Assembly: GCF_000143145.1 (NCBI RefSeq)
Contig: NC_014313.1
Location: 1,364,001 to 1,428,000 of the forward strand
Length of the DNA stretch: 64,000 bases
Reading direction: 5' to 3'
Origin: Hyphomicrobium denitrificans ATCC 51888
GTDB lineage: Bacteria; Pseudomonadota; Alphaproteobacteria; Rhizobiales; Hyphomicrobiaceae
This document shows positions 28,860 to 37,693 of this stretch, in pieces (the stretch's first letter is position 1; every line of letters starts with the position of its first letter). A program made the position numbers and the translations under genes. The notes below the pieces were generated by a model. That model was not told where the DNA came from. It ran no database searches and worked only from the letters and a program-made list of their open reading frames with translations.

Positions 28860-30005
28860 TTAGAAGTATCTTTTGAGATCGAGAAATCTTTTTTCGAAGA
28901 GATGATAGCTCGGCACCGCGATGAGCAGGGACAAGCCGACACCGATCAGCATGCGAGCCGCCATCGCCAGCCAAAGGCTGCCGCTCCAGGCTGTGAGCTG
29001 GTCGTCAAGATGCGTCTCCATGAAATACCAAGTTAAGATGCCATGGTAGACGTAGAGACCGTAGCTGTACTTGCCAAAAAAGCCGAGGTGCGGCCCCTGC
29101 AGGACGTACGATACGGGGTTAGACGCGGGCTTGAGCGCCAGCAAAATCAGCGCGCCGAAAAATAGGGCGATGAACGTGCCGCGAACTTGATGGAGAACGG
29201 CTTCCGCAAACCCGGTGAACGAGGCGAACGCCATCACAGCAAAGAGTGCCGCGCCGAAAGCAAGCAGCGCGTAGTTCGAATTCGCCATCCAGCGCGGCCA
29301 CACGCCCGGTTCGCGCAGTTGAAGCGCAATGAAAGCGCCGACGCAGAGGGCGTCGATGCGGCAGGGCGTCAGGACCGAGATTGATGTTTCGTTAATGTCG
29401 GCAAGGGCCAGTGCGATACGCAAGGCGAGGGCGAATACAATCACGCCAAGGCATATTTTTTTCAGCGTCGGCGCTGGGAAATAGAACACGACCAGGGGCC
29501 AGACGAGATAGAAATGTTCCTCGATCGCCAGCGACCAGAAATGCGCGACGTAATTGAGCGAGTCCCAGGTGCCGGTCCAGGCGATGAAGAAATTTGAGGT
29601 ATAGGTCCAAAGCCAGATCTGATGCGAGCGTGCGGTTTCAAGCATCGGTGACGGCTTGACCAAAAGCGGCAGGATCAGGAACAGGGCGATCAGGACGACG
29701 TAGTAGAGCGGAAAAATTCTCAGCGCGCGTCGTGCATAGAAGTTGCGGAAGTACCTGGGCTTGTTTTTGGACCCGAGCAGAATGCCGGTGATCAGGAAGC
29801 CCGAGAGCACGAAGAACAGGTCGACTCCCATCCAGCCGTGGACGGCGGCCTTCACAAAAAACTTCTGCAATGGCGTTTCCGCGACCGCGCCGCCAATGAA
29901 GTGGACGGTCATCACCAGCAGAATGGCCAAGCCGCGAATGCCGTCCAGCCCAGGCAGATGGCCACGCAGGTATTGGTCTGCCGCCGAGGCGGGAAGTGTG
30001 GTCAT
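28860..30005 (-). CDS. Acyltransferase family 3 membrane protein
   Basis: A 381-residue protein with ten or so membrane segments. It has the Acyltransferase_3 signatures: LPGLDGIRGLAILLVMTVH near the N-terminus with the catalytic-type His, then GVDLFFVLSGFLI, FYARRALRIFPLYY, and WSLAIEEHFYLVWP. Family members O-acylate extracellular polysaccharides, usually with acetyl or succinyl groups. I choose ATG 30005, 31 nt after the GT4 stop; a TTG at 30053 would overlap that gene. It lies between the glycosyltransferase and polymerase genes on the same strand, so modification of the exopolysaccharide is the natural inference. Confidence 0.93.
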   Translation of the reverse strand: MTTLPASAADQYLRGHLPGLDGIRGLAILLVMTVHFIGGAVAETPLQKFFVKAAVHGWMGVDLFFVLSGFLITGILLGSKNKPRYFRNFYARRALRIFPLYYVVLIALFLILPLLVKPSPMLETARSHQIWLWTYTSNFFIAWTGTWDSLNYVAHFWSLAIEEHFYLVWPLVVFYFPAPTLKKICLGVIVFALALRIALALADINETSISVLTPCRIDALCVGAFIALQLREPGVWPRWMANSNYALLAFGAALFAVMAFASFTGFAEAVLHQVRGTFIALFFGALILLALKPASNPVSYVLQGPHLGFFGKYSYGLYVYHGILTWYFMETHLDDQLTAWSGSLWLAMAARMLIGVGLSLLIAVPSYHLFEKRFLDLKRYF

Positions 30006-30036
30006 CCGGTTGTGCCGCCGTGGGAAAGAGTCAGCA

Positions 30037-31281
30037 TCAGGCGCGTGCTTCAAGGATTTGATGATAAAATTTCTCGAGCGATTCCGCGGCTCCGCCCCAA
30101 GAGTATTTCTCGACTGCGAGTTGGCGGGCAGCGTGTCCGATCGCGGACGCCTGATCTGGATTTTTCAGCAACTGAATGACGGCATCGGCGAACGCTTGCG
30201 GCTCGTCGGCGATGAGAAGATCGCGGCCCGGTTCGGCCTTGATGCCTTCGGCGCCCAAGGTGGTCGAGACGATCGCTTTTCCCAACGCCATGCCTTCGAC
30301 GATTTTGAGCCGGGTTCCGCCGCCCAGGCGCAGCGGCACGACCAGCGCGGCGGATGATGCGAGGTGCGGGCGAAGATCCGGCACAAATCCAGTCAATTCG
30401 ATACGTGGACCGGCCAGTTCCTTGACGGAAGGATGCGGATTGCTGCCGATGATCTTGAACTTGGCGTCGGGACAAGCTTCGGCGATGCGAGGCCAGATAT
30501 CGCGTACAAAATGGATCACGCCGTCGATGTTCGGGACGTAGGACATGTGGCCGAAGAAGACGATCGTCTTTCCGTCGGACGGCGGGTCGGACGGCCGGGG
30601 CTGATAGAAGTCGACGTCGGCCGCGTTCGGAATGACGGTCGTTCGGATACCGGGCACCTGCTGGTGCAGGCGGTCCTCATCGTCGGTGCTGCAAAGATAG
30701 ACGCCGTCGGCGCCGCCGTAGGTTGCCAATTCTTCCCGGCGCAGCTTGCGCCAGTTCACGCCGGCATAGAAACGGCGCAGCAGGCTGCTGCCGGACCGCG
30801 CATACTGACGGATCAGCTCGTAGTCGATGTTGTGAGAATCGACCACGACCGCAGGCAGCTTTTCTCCCGGAGGGGCCTGTCGGAAGTTGCAACGTCCCAG
30901 AAAAGAAAACTCTAAATTTACAATGTCGAACCGTTTGGATTGCAAAACCCGATCGAGTGCCTGTTGCATCGCCGGCACCGTGACTTGCTGGCGTTCGAAG
31001 CTTTGCGTCGATGCCAGCGAGCGCAATTGGAGCAAACGCTTGCTCATGCCGTCTTTGCCGTTGGGATTGGGGATCAGAACGACATCTCGACAATACGCCT
31101 GCATGGAAGCGCGGCATTCGTCGGCGTCGAATTCGGCGTCGGCGAGCGTCACCGCTGTCAGGTCATGACGGCGGCTCAATTGCGTCATCAGGCCGTTAAT
31201 GCGGGCTTGGGCGCCGAAACGTGGCGGGCTCGCCGGCATGTGGGACACGTAAAGGATGTTCAGGCGTCGGGGGGCGATCAT
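30037..31281 (-). CDS. Family 4 glycosyltransferase (GT-B)
   Basis: A 414-residue GT-B enzyme. The N-terminal domain starts LNILYVSHMPASPP with a glycine/arginine loop (RFGAQARINGL). The C-terminal domain has the GT4 donor-site blocks IVFFGHMSYVPNIDGV, FKIIGSNP, the VPLRLGGGTRLKIVEGMALGKAIV segment (shown in part) with the E-x7-E type motif, and AEGI. Such enzymes use NDP-sugars or GDP-mannose to extend lipid-linked glycans in the cytoplasm. ATG 31281 is the first ATG of the frame; no strong ribosome binding site is visible. First gene of a three-gene minus-strand run (GT4, acyltransferase, polymerase). Confidence 0.93.
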   Translation of the reverse strand: MIAPRRLNILYVSHMPASPPRFGAQARINGLMTQLSRRHDLTAVTLADAEFDADECRASMQAYCRDVVLIPNPNGKDGMSKRLLQLRSLASTQSFERQQVTVPAMQQALDRVLQSKRFDIVNLEFSFLGRCNFRQAPPGEKLPAVVVDSHNIDYELIRQYARSGSSLLRRFYAGVNWRKLRREELATYGGADGVYLCSTDDEDRLHQQVPGIRTTVIPNAADVDFYQPRPSDPPSDGKTIVFFGHMSYVPNIDGVIHFVRDIWPRIAEACPDAKFKIIGSNPHPSVKELAGPRIELTGFVPDLRPHLASSAALVVPLRLGGGTRLKIVEGMALGKAIVSTTLGAEGIKAEPGRDLLIADEPQAFADAVIQLLKNPDQASAIGHAARQLAVEKYSWGGAAESLEKFYHQILEARA

Positions 31282-31661
31282 TCGGACCGTGAGATTCCAG
31301 CAGGCGGTGGCGGCATTGGCGGATGGGGTACAGCTTCAACAGGCTGCCCACGTCGCGATCTTACGGCCGCGACTGTGGAGCGAATAATCCATGAGGGAGC
31401 CGGTGGGCGACATGTATTCAAAATTATCCATTAATCCCGGGCACTTCGATCAAACCCTTCTGCGCGACGTCATAAGCATGGCATGCATTCTGCACCTAAT
31501 CGGCCGGGTGCCGTCTTGATGTCCAAAATGGTGCTTGGCCGACGGCCGACTTCGGTCGCCTGCCAGAGGTCTTACGCCGGCCAAGGTGCCATGTTATTGT
31601 GAAAGCAATAACAATTGGCGACAGTAGAAATCCCGAGAATTGCAGTAATTCCTAAGAGTGG
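31282..31661. other. Intergenic region between GT4 and Wzz/BY-kinase genes
   Basis: A 380-bp divergent gap. It is AT-rich near 31595-31665, directly before the kinase gene, and should hold promoters in both directions. I found no credible gene, EcfG-type site or repeat. A short inverted repeat around TTGTGAAAGCAATAACAA (31596-31613) may be an operator but is weak. Confidence 0.45.
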
Positions 31662-33773
31662 ATGCGGAATAAAATGGTTGCCATGTCTGAAAATTTTGCA
31701 ATTCCAGCGGATGATGTTTATCAGTCTACTAACAAAAACAAACTGGGAATGGCCGATATTCCCTGGGTCTTGCGGCGGGGATGGGTATTTCCGGCGCTCG
31801 GTGCTTTGCTCGGCCTGACGCTCGCCGGCGCTTTTCTTATGACCGTCCCCGCGGTCTATAAGAGCAGCGCTCGAATTTTGATGGACCGAAGCGTTAACCG
31901 GTATCTGCAAACCAACAAGATTGCTGAATCTCCCGTGTTCGATGACGCCGACATCGCGGGACAGATCTATGTCCTATCGTCGGACAGTGTCGTCGTTCCG
32001 GTGGTCCGAGAACTCAAATTGGATCAAGATCCGGAATTCGTCGGCCGCCCGGGAGAGCCCAGCAAATTCGGTATCAAGCAATTCATCAAGACCGTTCGCA
32101 ATTCCGTTCTCAGCCTGCAGGCTGAGTTTGCTGGATTGGAAGGGTCGCAAATCGATTTGCGTCTCGGCGCCGGCAAGGCTGCCCTGCAACTCGATCCCAG
32201 CGTCATCAAGGAACGAACTGCGGTCGACATGCTCCTGCAGCAGTTGAGCGTCTACCGCGAAGATGCGCCGAACGTCATCAATATCGGGTTCTCATCGCAG
32301 GACCCGGTGAAGGCCGCGAATATCGCCAACGCAATCGCGGACAAATACATCTCGACGGTCGAAAATCGCAAGCGCAGCTCAAGCAAGATGATCAGTCAGC
32401 TGCTCGAGGAGCGGTTGCTCGAACTGAAGCGGCAGAGCGATGATGCCGATCGCGCGTTGCAGGATTTCATTTCGGCGCACAACCTCGTCGGGATTACGGT
32501 CGGCCGCGTCGTGCAGGGTCCGCAGGATGATACCGCGGCGCCGTCGCTTATGCCGTCCTCGACGCCCAACGATCTGATCCTGAAACTGCGCTCGCAGTAC
32601 GTCGACCTTGAGACGAAGGCCAACGAGTTGGAGCGCCAGCTCGGGGCGTCGCATCTGGCGGTCGTCAAGCTCCGCAACCAGATGGCGGAAATCAAACGCG
32701 CGATGAAGAATGAAGATCAGCGCAACGGTTTGAACGACGCCGACCAGGCCAAGCTTCGCGATCTCGAAAGCTCGGCAGCGACCTTGCACAACCTCTACAA
32801 CGCGGCCCTGCGCAAATCGAACGAAGTCAACCAGATCCAGCCGGACATGGAAGAAGCGCACATCATCTCGCGCGCCTCGCCGCCGCTGTCGAAGAGCTAC
32901 AAGAAGCCGATGCTGCTGCTGGGTGGCGGTTTGATGTTCGGGTTGCTGTCCGGAGCTGCGCTGGCTCTTGGCCGCGAATGGCTCGCTTCAGTGTTCCGCA
33001 CGCCATCGCAAGTGCGTCAGGCGACGGGTCTCTATTGCGCGGTTCTGCCGAAGGTGGAGCCTGCGCCGGGCCGGAAGGGTATCGAGGATTACGTTCTCGA
33101 TGCGCCGTACACGCGCTTTACCGAAAGCATACGAAACGTGCAGGCGTTGCTGAAATCGGATCAGCGCCGAGCCGGCACCAAAGTCGTCGGCGTGATTTCT
33201 TCCACGTCCAATGAAGGCAAGACGACTGTTGTGTCGAACTTGGCAACGCTGATGAACTCGCTGCCTCGCGCGCGCACGCTTATCATCGACGGCGATCTGC
33301 ATCGGCGTACAGTTACGGAACAGCTTACGCCGGGCGTGACCGAGGGGCTGCTGGAAGCGCTCGACGAGCCGTCGCGTCTCAAGGAGCTCGTGGTCAAGCG
33401 CGAGCGGTCGCGCGTCGACATTCTTCCTTGTGCAAGATCCGAGCGAACGCCGCACGCGGCAGAACTCCTCGGCTCGGTCGAAATGGAAAAGCTGCTGGAT
33501 GTTGCGCGAGAGACCTACGACTTCATCATCGTCGAAGTGCCGCCGATCATGTCGGTCGTCGACGTCAAGACAGTAGAGAGATTTATCGACAGCTTCATCT
33601 TCGTCATCGAGTGGGGCGAAACGAAGCGCGAGCTTGTCGAGGAAGCATTCGACGAGATCGACAACGTCCGCGACCGAATCCTCTGTGTGCTGCTTAACAA
33701 GGCCGATCCCGCCGCGCTCAAGATGATCGAGGCCTACAAGGGATCGCGAATCGGCAATTATTACGTTGGTTAA
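31662..33773 (+). CDS. Wzz/ExoP-like polysaccharide co-polymerase with BY-kinase domain
   Basis: A 703-residue fusion. The N-terminal Wzz part has one membrane helix (about 43-64), a periplasmic region with coiled-coil stretches (about 225-410) and a second helix (about 425-445). The cytoplasmic C-terminus has a Walker A-type loop NEGKTT near 517 and a Walker A' TLIIDGDL near 540. Walker B reads FIIVEVPP near 622, with Glu where Asp is usual, and there is no C-terminal tyrosine cluster, only the YY in NYYVG. Such proteins control chain length and export with Wza. ATG 31662 is the first ATG; 31674 and 31683 are alternatives. A terminator follows, then the Wza-like gene. Confidence 0.93.
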   Translation: MRNKMVAMSENFAIPADDVYQSTNKNKLGMADIPWVLRRGWVFPALGALLGLTLAGAFLMTVPAVYKSSARILMDRSVNRYLQTNKIAESPVFDDADIAGQIYVLSSDSVVVPVVRELKLDQDPEFVGRPGEPSKFGIKQFIKTVRNSVLSLQAEFAGLEGSQIDLRLGAGKAALQLDPSVIKERTAVDMLLQQLSVYREDAPNVINIGFSSQDPVKAANIANAIADKYISTVENRKRSSSKMISQLLEERLLELKRQSDDADRALQDFISAHNLVGITVGRVVQGPQDDTAAPSLMPSSTPNDLILKLRSQYVDLETKANELERQLGASHLAVVKLRNQMAEIKRAMKNEDQRNGLNDADQAKLRDLESSAATLHNLYNAALRKSNEVNQIQPDMEEAHIISRASPPLSKSYKKPMLLLGGGLMFGLLSGAALALGREWLASVFRTPSQVRQATGLYCAVLPKVEPAPGRKGIEDYVLDAPYTRFTESIRNVQALLKSDQRRAGTKVVGVISSTSNEGKTTVVSNLATLMNSLPRARTLIIDGDLHRRTVTEQLTPGVTEGLLEALDEPSRLKELVVKRERSRVDILPCARSERTPHAAELLGSVEMEKLLDVARETYDFIIVEVPPIMSVVDVKTVERFIDSFIFVIEWGETKRELVEEAFDEIDNVRDRILCVLLNKADPAALKMIEAYKGSRIGNYYVG

Positions 33774-33831
33774 ACGATGCCCGAATCAATTCGCGCATTC
33801 CGAATCGCATTTACCAGTTTACTATACGTCG

Positions 33832-33872
33832 CACTCCGAAAGTGGCGTTAACCACTCACTTTCGGTGTTTTT
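33832..33872 (+). terminator. Rho-independent terminator after Wzz/BY-kinase gene
   Basis: A perfect 9-bp stem, CCGAAAGTG (33836-33844) paired with CACTTTCGG (33857-33865), is followed by TGTTTTT. It lies 60 nt after the kinase stop and ahead of the Wza-like gene, so it should end or attenuate transcription between the two. Confidence 0.85.
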
Positions 33873-33995
33873 CGGCAACGGGCTTCTGAATTGATTTCCA
33901 CACCTTGTTTAATTTAGAAATCCGGGCTCTCCGCTTCGAGTCGAATCACCTATAGGCGAAGAAGGCGCGATCTGACGCGCAGCACGTTTGCCAGG

Positions 33996-35366
33996 GTGGG
34001 GACTTTGGGGGAACTGGTTCCTAAGCGAGTCTTTTCAGACTCTCGTTACGTAAGACGTGCGCCGACACGTGGACGTAGCGCACGCTTCAGCGCTGGGGCA
34101 GTGCTCGCAGCGCTTTCGCTGGCGGGCTGTTCGCACATGCCCATCAACGGGCCTCAATCTCGCGACATCGATCGCAGCGCCACCGCATCCATTTCCACGC
34201 CGCGCGACGCGGTCGTGTATGACTACGCGCTTCTCGATATCAATCCGCTCATTCTGCAGATTCTTGAATCGAACGCGTCCGATTCATTCTATCGGACCTT
34301 CGGGTCACACCGCGGCGGTATTCCGATTGTCAGAATTGGCGTCGGCGACGTGTTGCAAACGTCGATATTCGAGTCGTCTTCGGGCGGATTGTTCGTTGCG
34401 GGAGATGCAACAAACCGAAGTGGCAGCTACGTAACGTTGCCGATGCAGACCGTCAGCGGCAAGGGCACGATTTCGATCCCTTACGCCGGCGCCGTTCGCG
34501 CAGCCGGCCGGACTGCCGTCGAAATTCAGCAGGATATCGAGACGAAGCTCGCAAAACGCGCGATCGAACCGCAAGTCATCGTCAACGTCGTCGAGCAGAA
34601 TGCGGACTCGGTGACGGTCATCGGTGACGCCGGCGGAAACAAATTGAAGCTCACCGGTTCGGGCGAGCGCATTCTCGACGTTATTTCGAAAGCGGGTGGC
34701 GGTGCTGCCGGCGGCAAGTTCGCAGGTTACGAGCTTCTGGTGACCTTGCAGCGGAAGGGCCGCACGGCGACCGTTCCGTTTACGACGCTTATCAATGAGC
34801 CTGCGGAAAACCTCTTCGTTGCGCCGGGCGATGTCGTCTACGTCAAGCGGCAGCCGAAGTCGTTCGTCGCATTCGGTGCGCTGGCTTCGACTGGCGCGTC
34901 GGGAACCGTCTCGGAAGGCGAGACCTCCGCGGTCAGTGCGCTCTTCGCTTTCGGTCAGGAGCGGCTCTCGCTCAACGAGGCGATCGCAAAGGCTGGCGGT
35001 TTGTCCGATGGGCGTTCAAATCCCGCGCAGGTCTTCATTTTCCGTCCGGAAAGCCGCGAGACACTCGAGCGGATGGGCGTCAATCTGAAGAACTTCGCTC
35101 CGGACCAGCGCATCATCCCCACGGTTTACCGTGCCAATTATCGCGATCCGTCGTGCTTCTTCTTCGCCCAGAGATTCCAGATGCGGGATAAGGACGTGAT
35201 CTACGCATCGAACTCGGATGCGACAGAGGTCCTGAAAGTTCTCGGCTACGTCAACGCTTGGATGACCACGGCGGGTAACGCCTTCATCCAGGGCCGTGCA
35301 ATCGGTGATATCGCGAGCGGCGCTCATGTCCTTTCGAACGCGTCGACTGTTGTGGTTGCACCTTAA
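33996..35366 (+). CDS. Wza-like outer-membrane polysaccharide export lipoprotein
   Basis: A 456-residue protein with an N-terminal basic stretch, a hydrophobic segment and a lipobox LAGC with Cys45 as lipidation site. A Poly_export domain follows (IRIGVGDVLQTSIFES-type block written VRIGVGDVLQTSIF, then ISIPYAGAVRAAGRT and VIVNVVEQ), with SLBB-type repeats after it (VIGDAGGNKLKLTGSGERIL; RLSLNEAIAKAGGL). It should form the outer-membrane channel partnering the Wzz/BY-kinase. The start is GTG 33996; the early arginine-rich part is long for a lipoprotein signal, so a later start is possible, but no good candidate ATG is visible before the lipobox. It is closed by a strong terminator. Confidence 0.93.
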   Translation: MGTLGELVPKRVFSDSRYVRRAPTRGRSARFSAGAVLAALSLAGCSHMPINGPQSRDIDRSATASISTPRDAVVYDYALLDINPLILQILESNASDSFYRTFGSHRGGIPIVRIGVGDVLQTSIFESSSGGLFVAGDATNRSGSYVTLPMQTVSGKGTISIPYAGAVRAAGRTAVEIQQDIETKLAKRAIEPQVIVNVVEQNADSVTVIGDAGGNKLKLTGSGERILDVISKAGGGAAGGKFAGYELLVTLQRKGRTATVPFTTLINEPAENLFVAPGDVVYVKRQPKSFVAFGALASTGASGTVSEGETSAVSALFAFGQERLSLNEAIAKAGGLSDGRSNPAQVFIFRPESRETLERMGVNLKNFAPDQRIIPTVYRANYRDPSCFFFAQRFQMRDKDVIYASNSDATEVLKVLGYVNAWMTTAGNAFIQGRAIGDIASGAHVLSNASTVVVAP

Positions 35367-35400
35367 GCGCGGTCGTTCGGAATAGATTTTCGAAATCCAG

Positions 35401-35440
35401 TGAGGCGGGGTCTGATTGCAGACACCGCCTCATTCGTTTT
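35401..35440 (+). terminator. Rho-independent terminator after Wza-like gene
   Basis: TGAGGCGG-GTCTG pairs with CAGAC-CCGCCTCA (35401-35432, small internal mismatch) over a short ATTG loop, followed by TTCGTTTT. It starts 34 nt after the stop codon. Confidence 0.9.
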
Positions 35441-35654
35441 GGCTTGCGAGACCCTGTTCGGTTAATCCTGCGAGGGCGCGCTTTCCTCCCGCTGGCGGTC
35501 GCGCGCATGGCGTTTGCCCTATTCCGAATTGGACGCCGTCGCGCATTGCCTCCAAGGCGCCCGCTCCCGTATCTAGCTAACGTGCTCAGCCGCCGTTGAG
35601 TTCGCCGGCCCGGACGGCCGGCGTTGCGCCTCGACAACCGGAGGGTTTTGGCTG

Positions 35655-37595
35655 GTGTGTGGTATCGCTGGGATTATCGGACGGCTGGATGACGCAAATC
35701 GCGCTGCGCTGAGCCGCATGAGCGGTGCGCTCGCGCACCGTGGTCCAGATGCGGAGGGAACGTGGGCGTCGGAGCCTGACGCGCGCAACTGGGGCGCTCT
35801 GCTCGCGCATCGTCGGCTCTCCATTCTCGATCTTTCGCCTACGGGCGTGCAGCCGATGACCGATCCTGTCACCGGCGACGTCGTCGTCTTCAACGGCGAG
35901 ATCTATAACTTCGGCGAACTTCGCGCCCGCCTCGAGGCGGAAGGCCAAACATTCCAGTCGTCGGGCGATACTGCGGTTATGCTGCGGGCGCTCGGTCTTC
36001 ACGGACCCAAGGCAGTCAGCTGGCTGCGCGGCATGTTCGCGTTTGCATGTTGGAATCCGAGGACGCGCCGCCTGGTGCTGGCGAGGGATCCGCTCGGCAT
36101 CAAGCCGCTTTATCTCGCGCGGCCGATGCATGCGAATGCGAATTGGTCGCTCGCTTTCGCATCCGAATTGCGCGCGCTGCTGGCGTCGGGATTGCTGGAA
36201 AATCCTCGCCTCGATCCGAGTGGCGTCGCGAGCGTTGTTGCGAACGGGTTCGTGAGCGGCCCCGGTACGATCGTCAAGGATGTCGAACTCGCGTGGCCGG
36301 GAGAGCTTCTGGAGTTCGACACAGGGGGCGGAAATCCCCGTCGCGAACGCTTCTGGAATATGCCGCGCGGTGTTGGGCAGCCGGCGATCAGCGAGCCCGA
36401 GTTGGCGAACGTCATGGAGGAGGGGCTGAAGCTTCACCTCGCGAGCGACGTGCCGTTGGCGGTCTTCTTGTCGGGCGGCGTCGACTCTTCCGCCATGGCC
36501 AACTTAGCGCGACGCGCCGCGCAGTCTTCCGTCCACACTTTCACGTTGGCGTTCGAAGATCAGGAACTGAACGAGGGGCCGATCGCGCGACGCATCAGCG
36601 AAGCGATCGGAACCGATCACCACGAGGTCGTGCTGACGGAAGCGGACTTCGCGGCGTCTCTCGACGCCGCGCTGGACAGCCTCGATCAGCCGACGTTCGA
36701 TGGCCTCAACGCTTATACGATGTCACGCGCGATCCGTTCTGCCGGATACAAGGTGGCGATTTCCGGCACGGGCGGCGATGAACTGTTCGGCGGGTATCGC
36801 TCGTTTCGGGAACTGCCATTGCTGCAGAAGTTGTTGCGATCGACCGCGTTCGTTCCGCGTAATTGGCAAGCGGGGGGCGCGCGATTGCTGACGCAGCGGC
36901 TCGGCCGTTCCGCGGGCGGATTTCCGGGGCAGACGCGCTGGTCGAAGCTTCCCGATATGCTTCGCCGAGGCGGCGATCTGATCGGGCTCTATCAGCTCGC
37001 CTATGCGTTGTTCCTTCCGGAGCTTCAACGCGATCTGCTCGCCGCCGATTTTGCCGAGCCGTTGAGCGACGGTCTGCATCCGGCGATGCGGCAGCGTCTC
37101 GATGGCGAAACTCAGGACTGCTCGCCGTTGACGGCAATCAGCATCATGGAGCAGCGCATGTTCCTCGGCGAACGTCTGCTGCGGGACAATGACGCCGCGA
37201 GCATGGCGTGCTCGCTGGAACAGCGTGTTCCTCTTGTCGATCAAGTCCTGCTCGAAAATGTCAGCCGGTTGCCTGAAGCGGTGCGCTTCGAGCCGCTCGG
37301 ACGAAAGGCCATTCTGAGACGCATCGGGCTCCGCGGTCTCGATCCGGCACTGTTTGACCGGCCGAAAAGCGGTTTCGTCATGCCCTTCGATCGCTGGATC
37401 CGGCGCGGGTTGAAAAAGGCAATGGACGAGACGCTGCGGGATCCAGCCGCCGTGGCGGCGGCGGGGCTCAATCCAGCTACCGTTGAGCGGTTATGGCAGG
37501 CGTTCCTCGATGGTTCGCCGGGCATCTACTGGTCGCGCGTGTGGGCGATCTACGCCCTCGTGCAATGGTGCCATCGCAACCGCGTGTTTCGCTAG
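35655..37595 (+). CDS. asnB: Asparagine synthase (glutamine-hydrolysing)-type amidotransferase
   Basis: A 646-residue AsnB-family protein. It starts with GTG then CGIAG, so after Met removal Cys is the N-terminal nucleophile of the class II glutaminase domain; HRGPD, LSILDLS and FNGEIYNF follow. The synthetase half has the PP-loop LSGGVDSS near 275, then the ATP-site block FSGxGGDELFGGY-like SGTGGDELFGGY near 373. GGAGGG lies 9-10 nt before the GTG. In exopolysaccharide loci such proteins often amidate a carboxylated sugar rather than make free asparagine; location between the export genes and the initiating transferase favours that here (inference). Length is normal for the family. Confidence 0.9.
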   Translation: MCGIAGIIGRLDDANRAALSRMSGALAHRGPDAEGTWASEPDARNWGALLAHRRLSILDLSPTGVQPMTDPVTGDVVVFNGEIYNFGELRARLEAEGQTFQSSGDTAVMLRALGLHGPKAVSWLRGMFAFACWNPRTRRLVLARDPLGIKPLYLARPMHANANWSLAFASELRALLASGLLENPRLDPSGVASVVANGFVSGPGTIVKDVELAWPGELLEFDTGGGNPRRERFWNMPRGVGQPAISEPELANVMEEGLKLHLASDVPLAVFLSGGVDSSAMANLARRAAQSSVHTFTLAFEDQELNEGPIARRISEAIGTDHHEVVLTEADFAASLDAALDSLDQPTFDGLNAYTMSRAIRSAGYKVAISGTGGDELFGGYRSFRELPLLQKLLRSTAFVPRNWQAGGARLLTQRLGRSAGGFPGQTRWSKLPDMLRRGGDLIGLYQLAYALFLPELQRDLLAADFAEPLSDGLHPAMRQRLDGETQDCSPLTAISIMEQRMFLGERLLRDNDAASMACSLEQRVPLVDQVLLENVSRLPEAVRFEPLGRKAILRRIGLRGLDPALFDRPKSGFVMPFDRWIRRGLKKAMDETLRDPAAVAAAGLNPATVERLWQAFLDGSPGIYWSRVWAIYALVQWCHRNRVFR

Positions 37596-37693
37596 CGGTA
37601 CGCCAGGCCAGCAAAAGTTTGGCGCGCCGTCATTTCGACAAGCGCGCCAAAGCATTCCAAATATCAAAGTCCAGATCAGTTCGCGCGCCCGGT

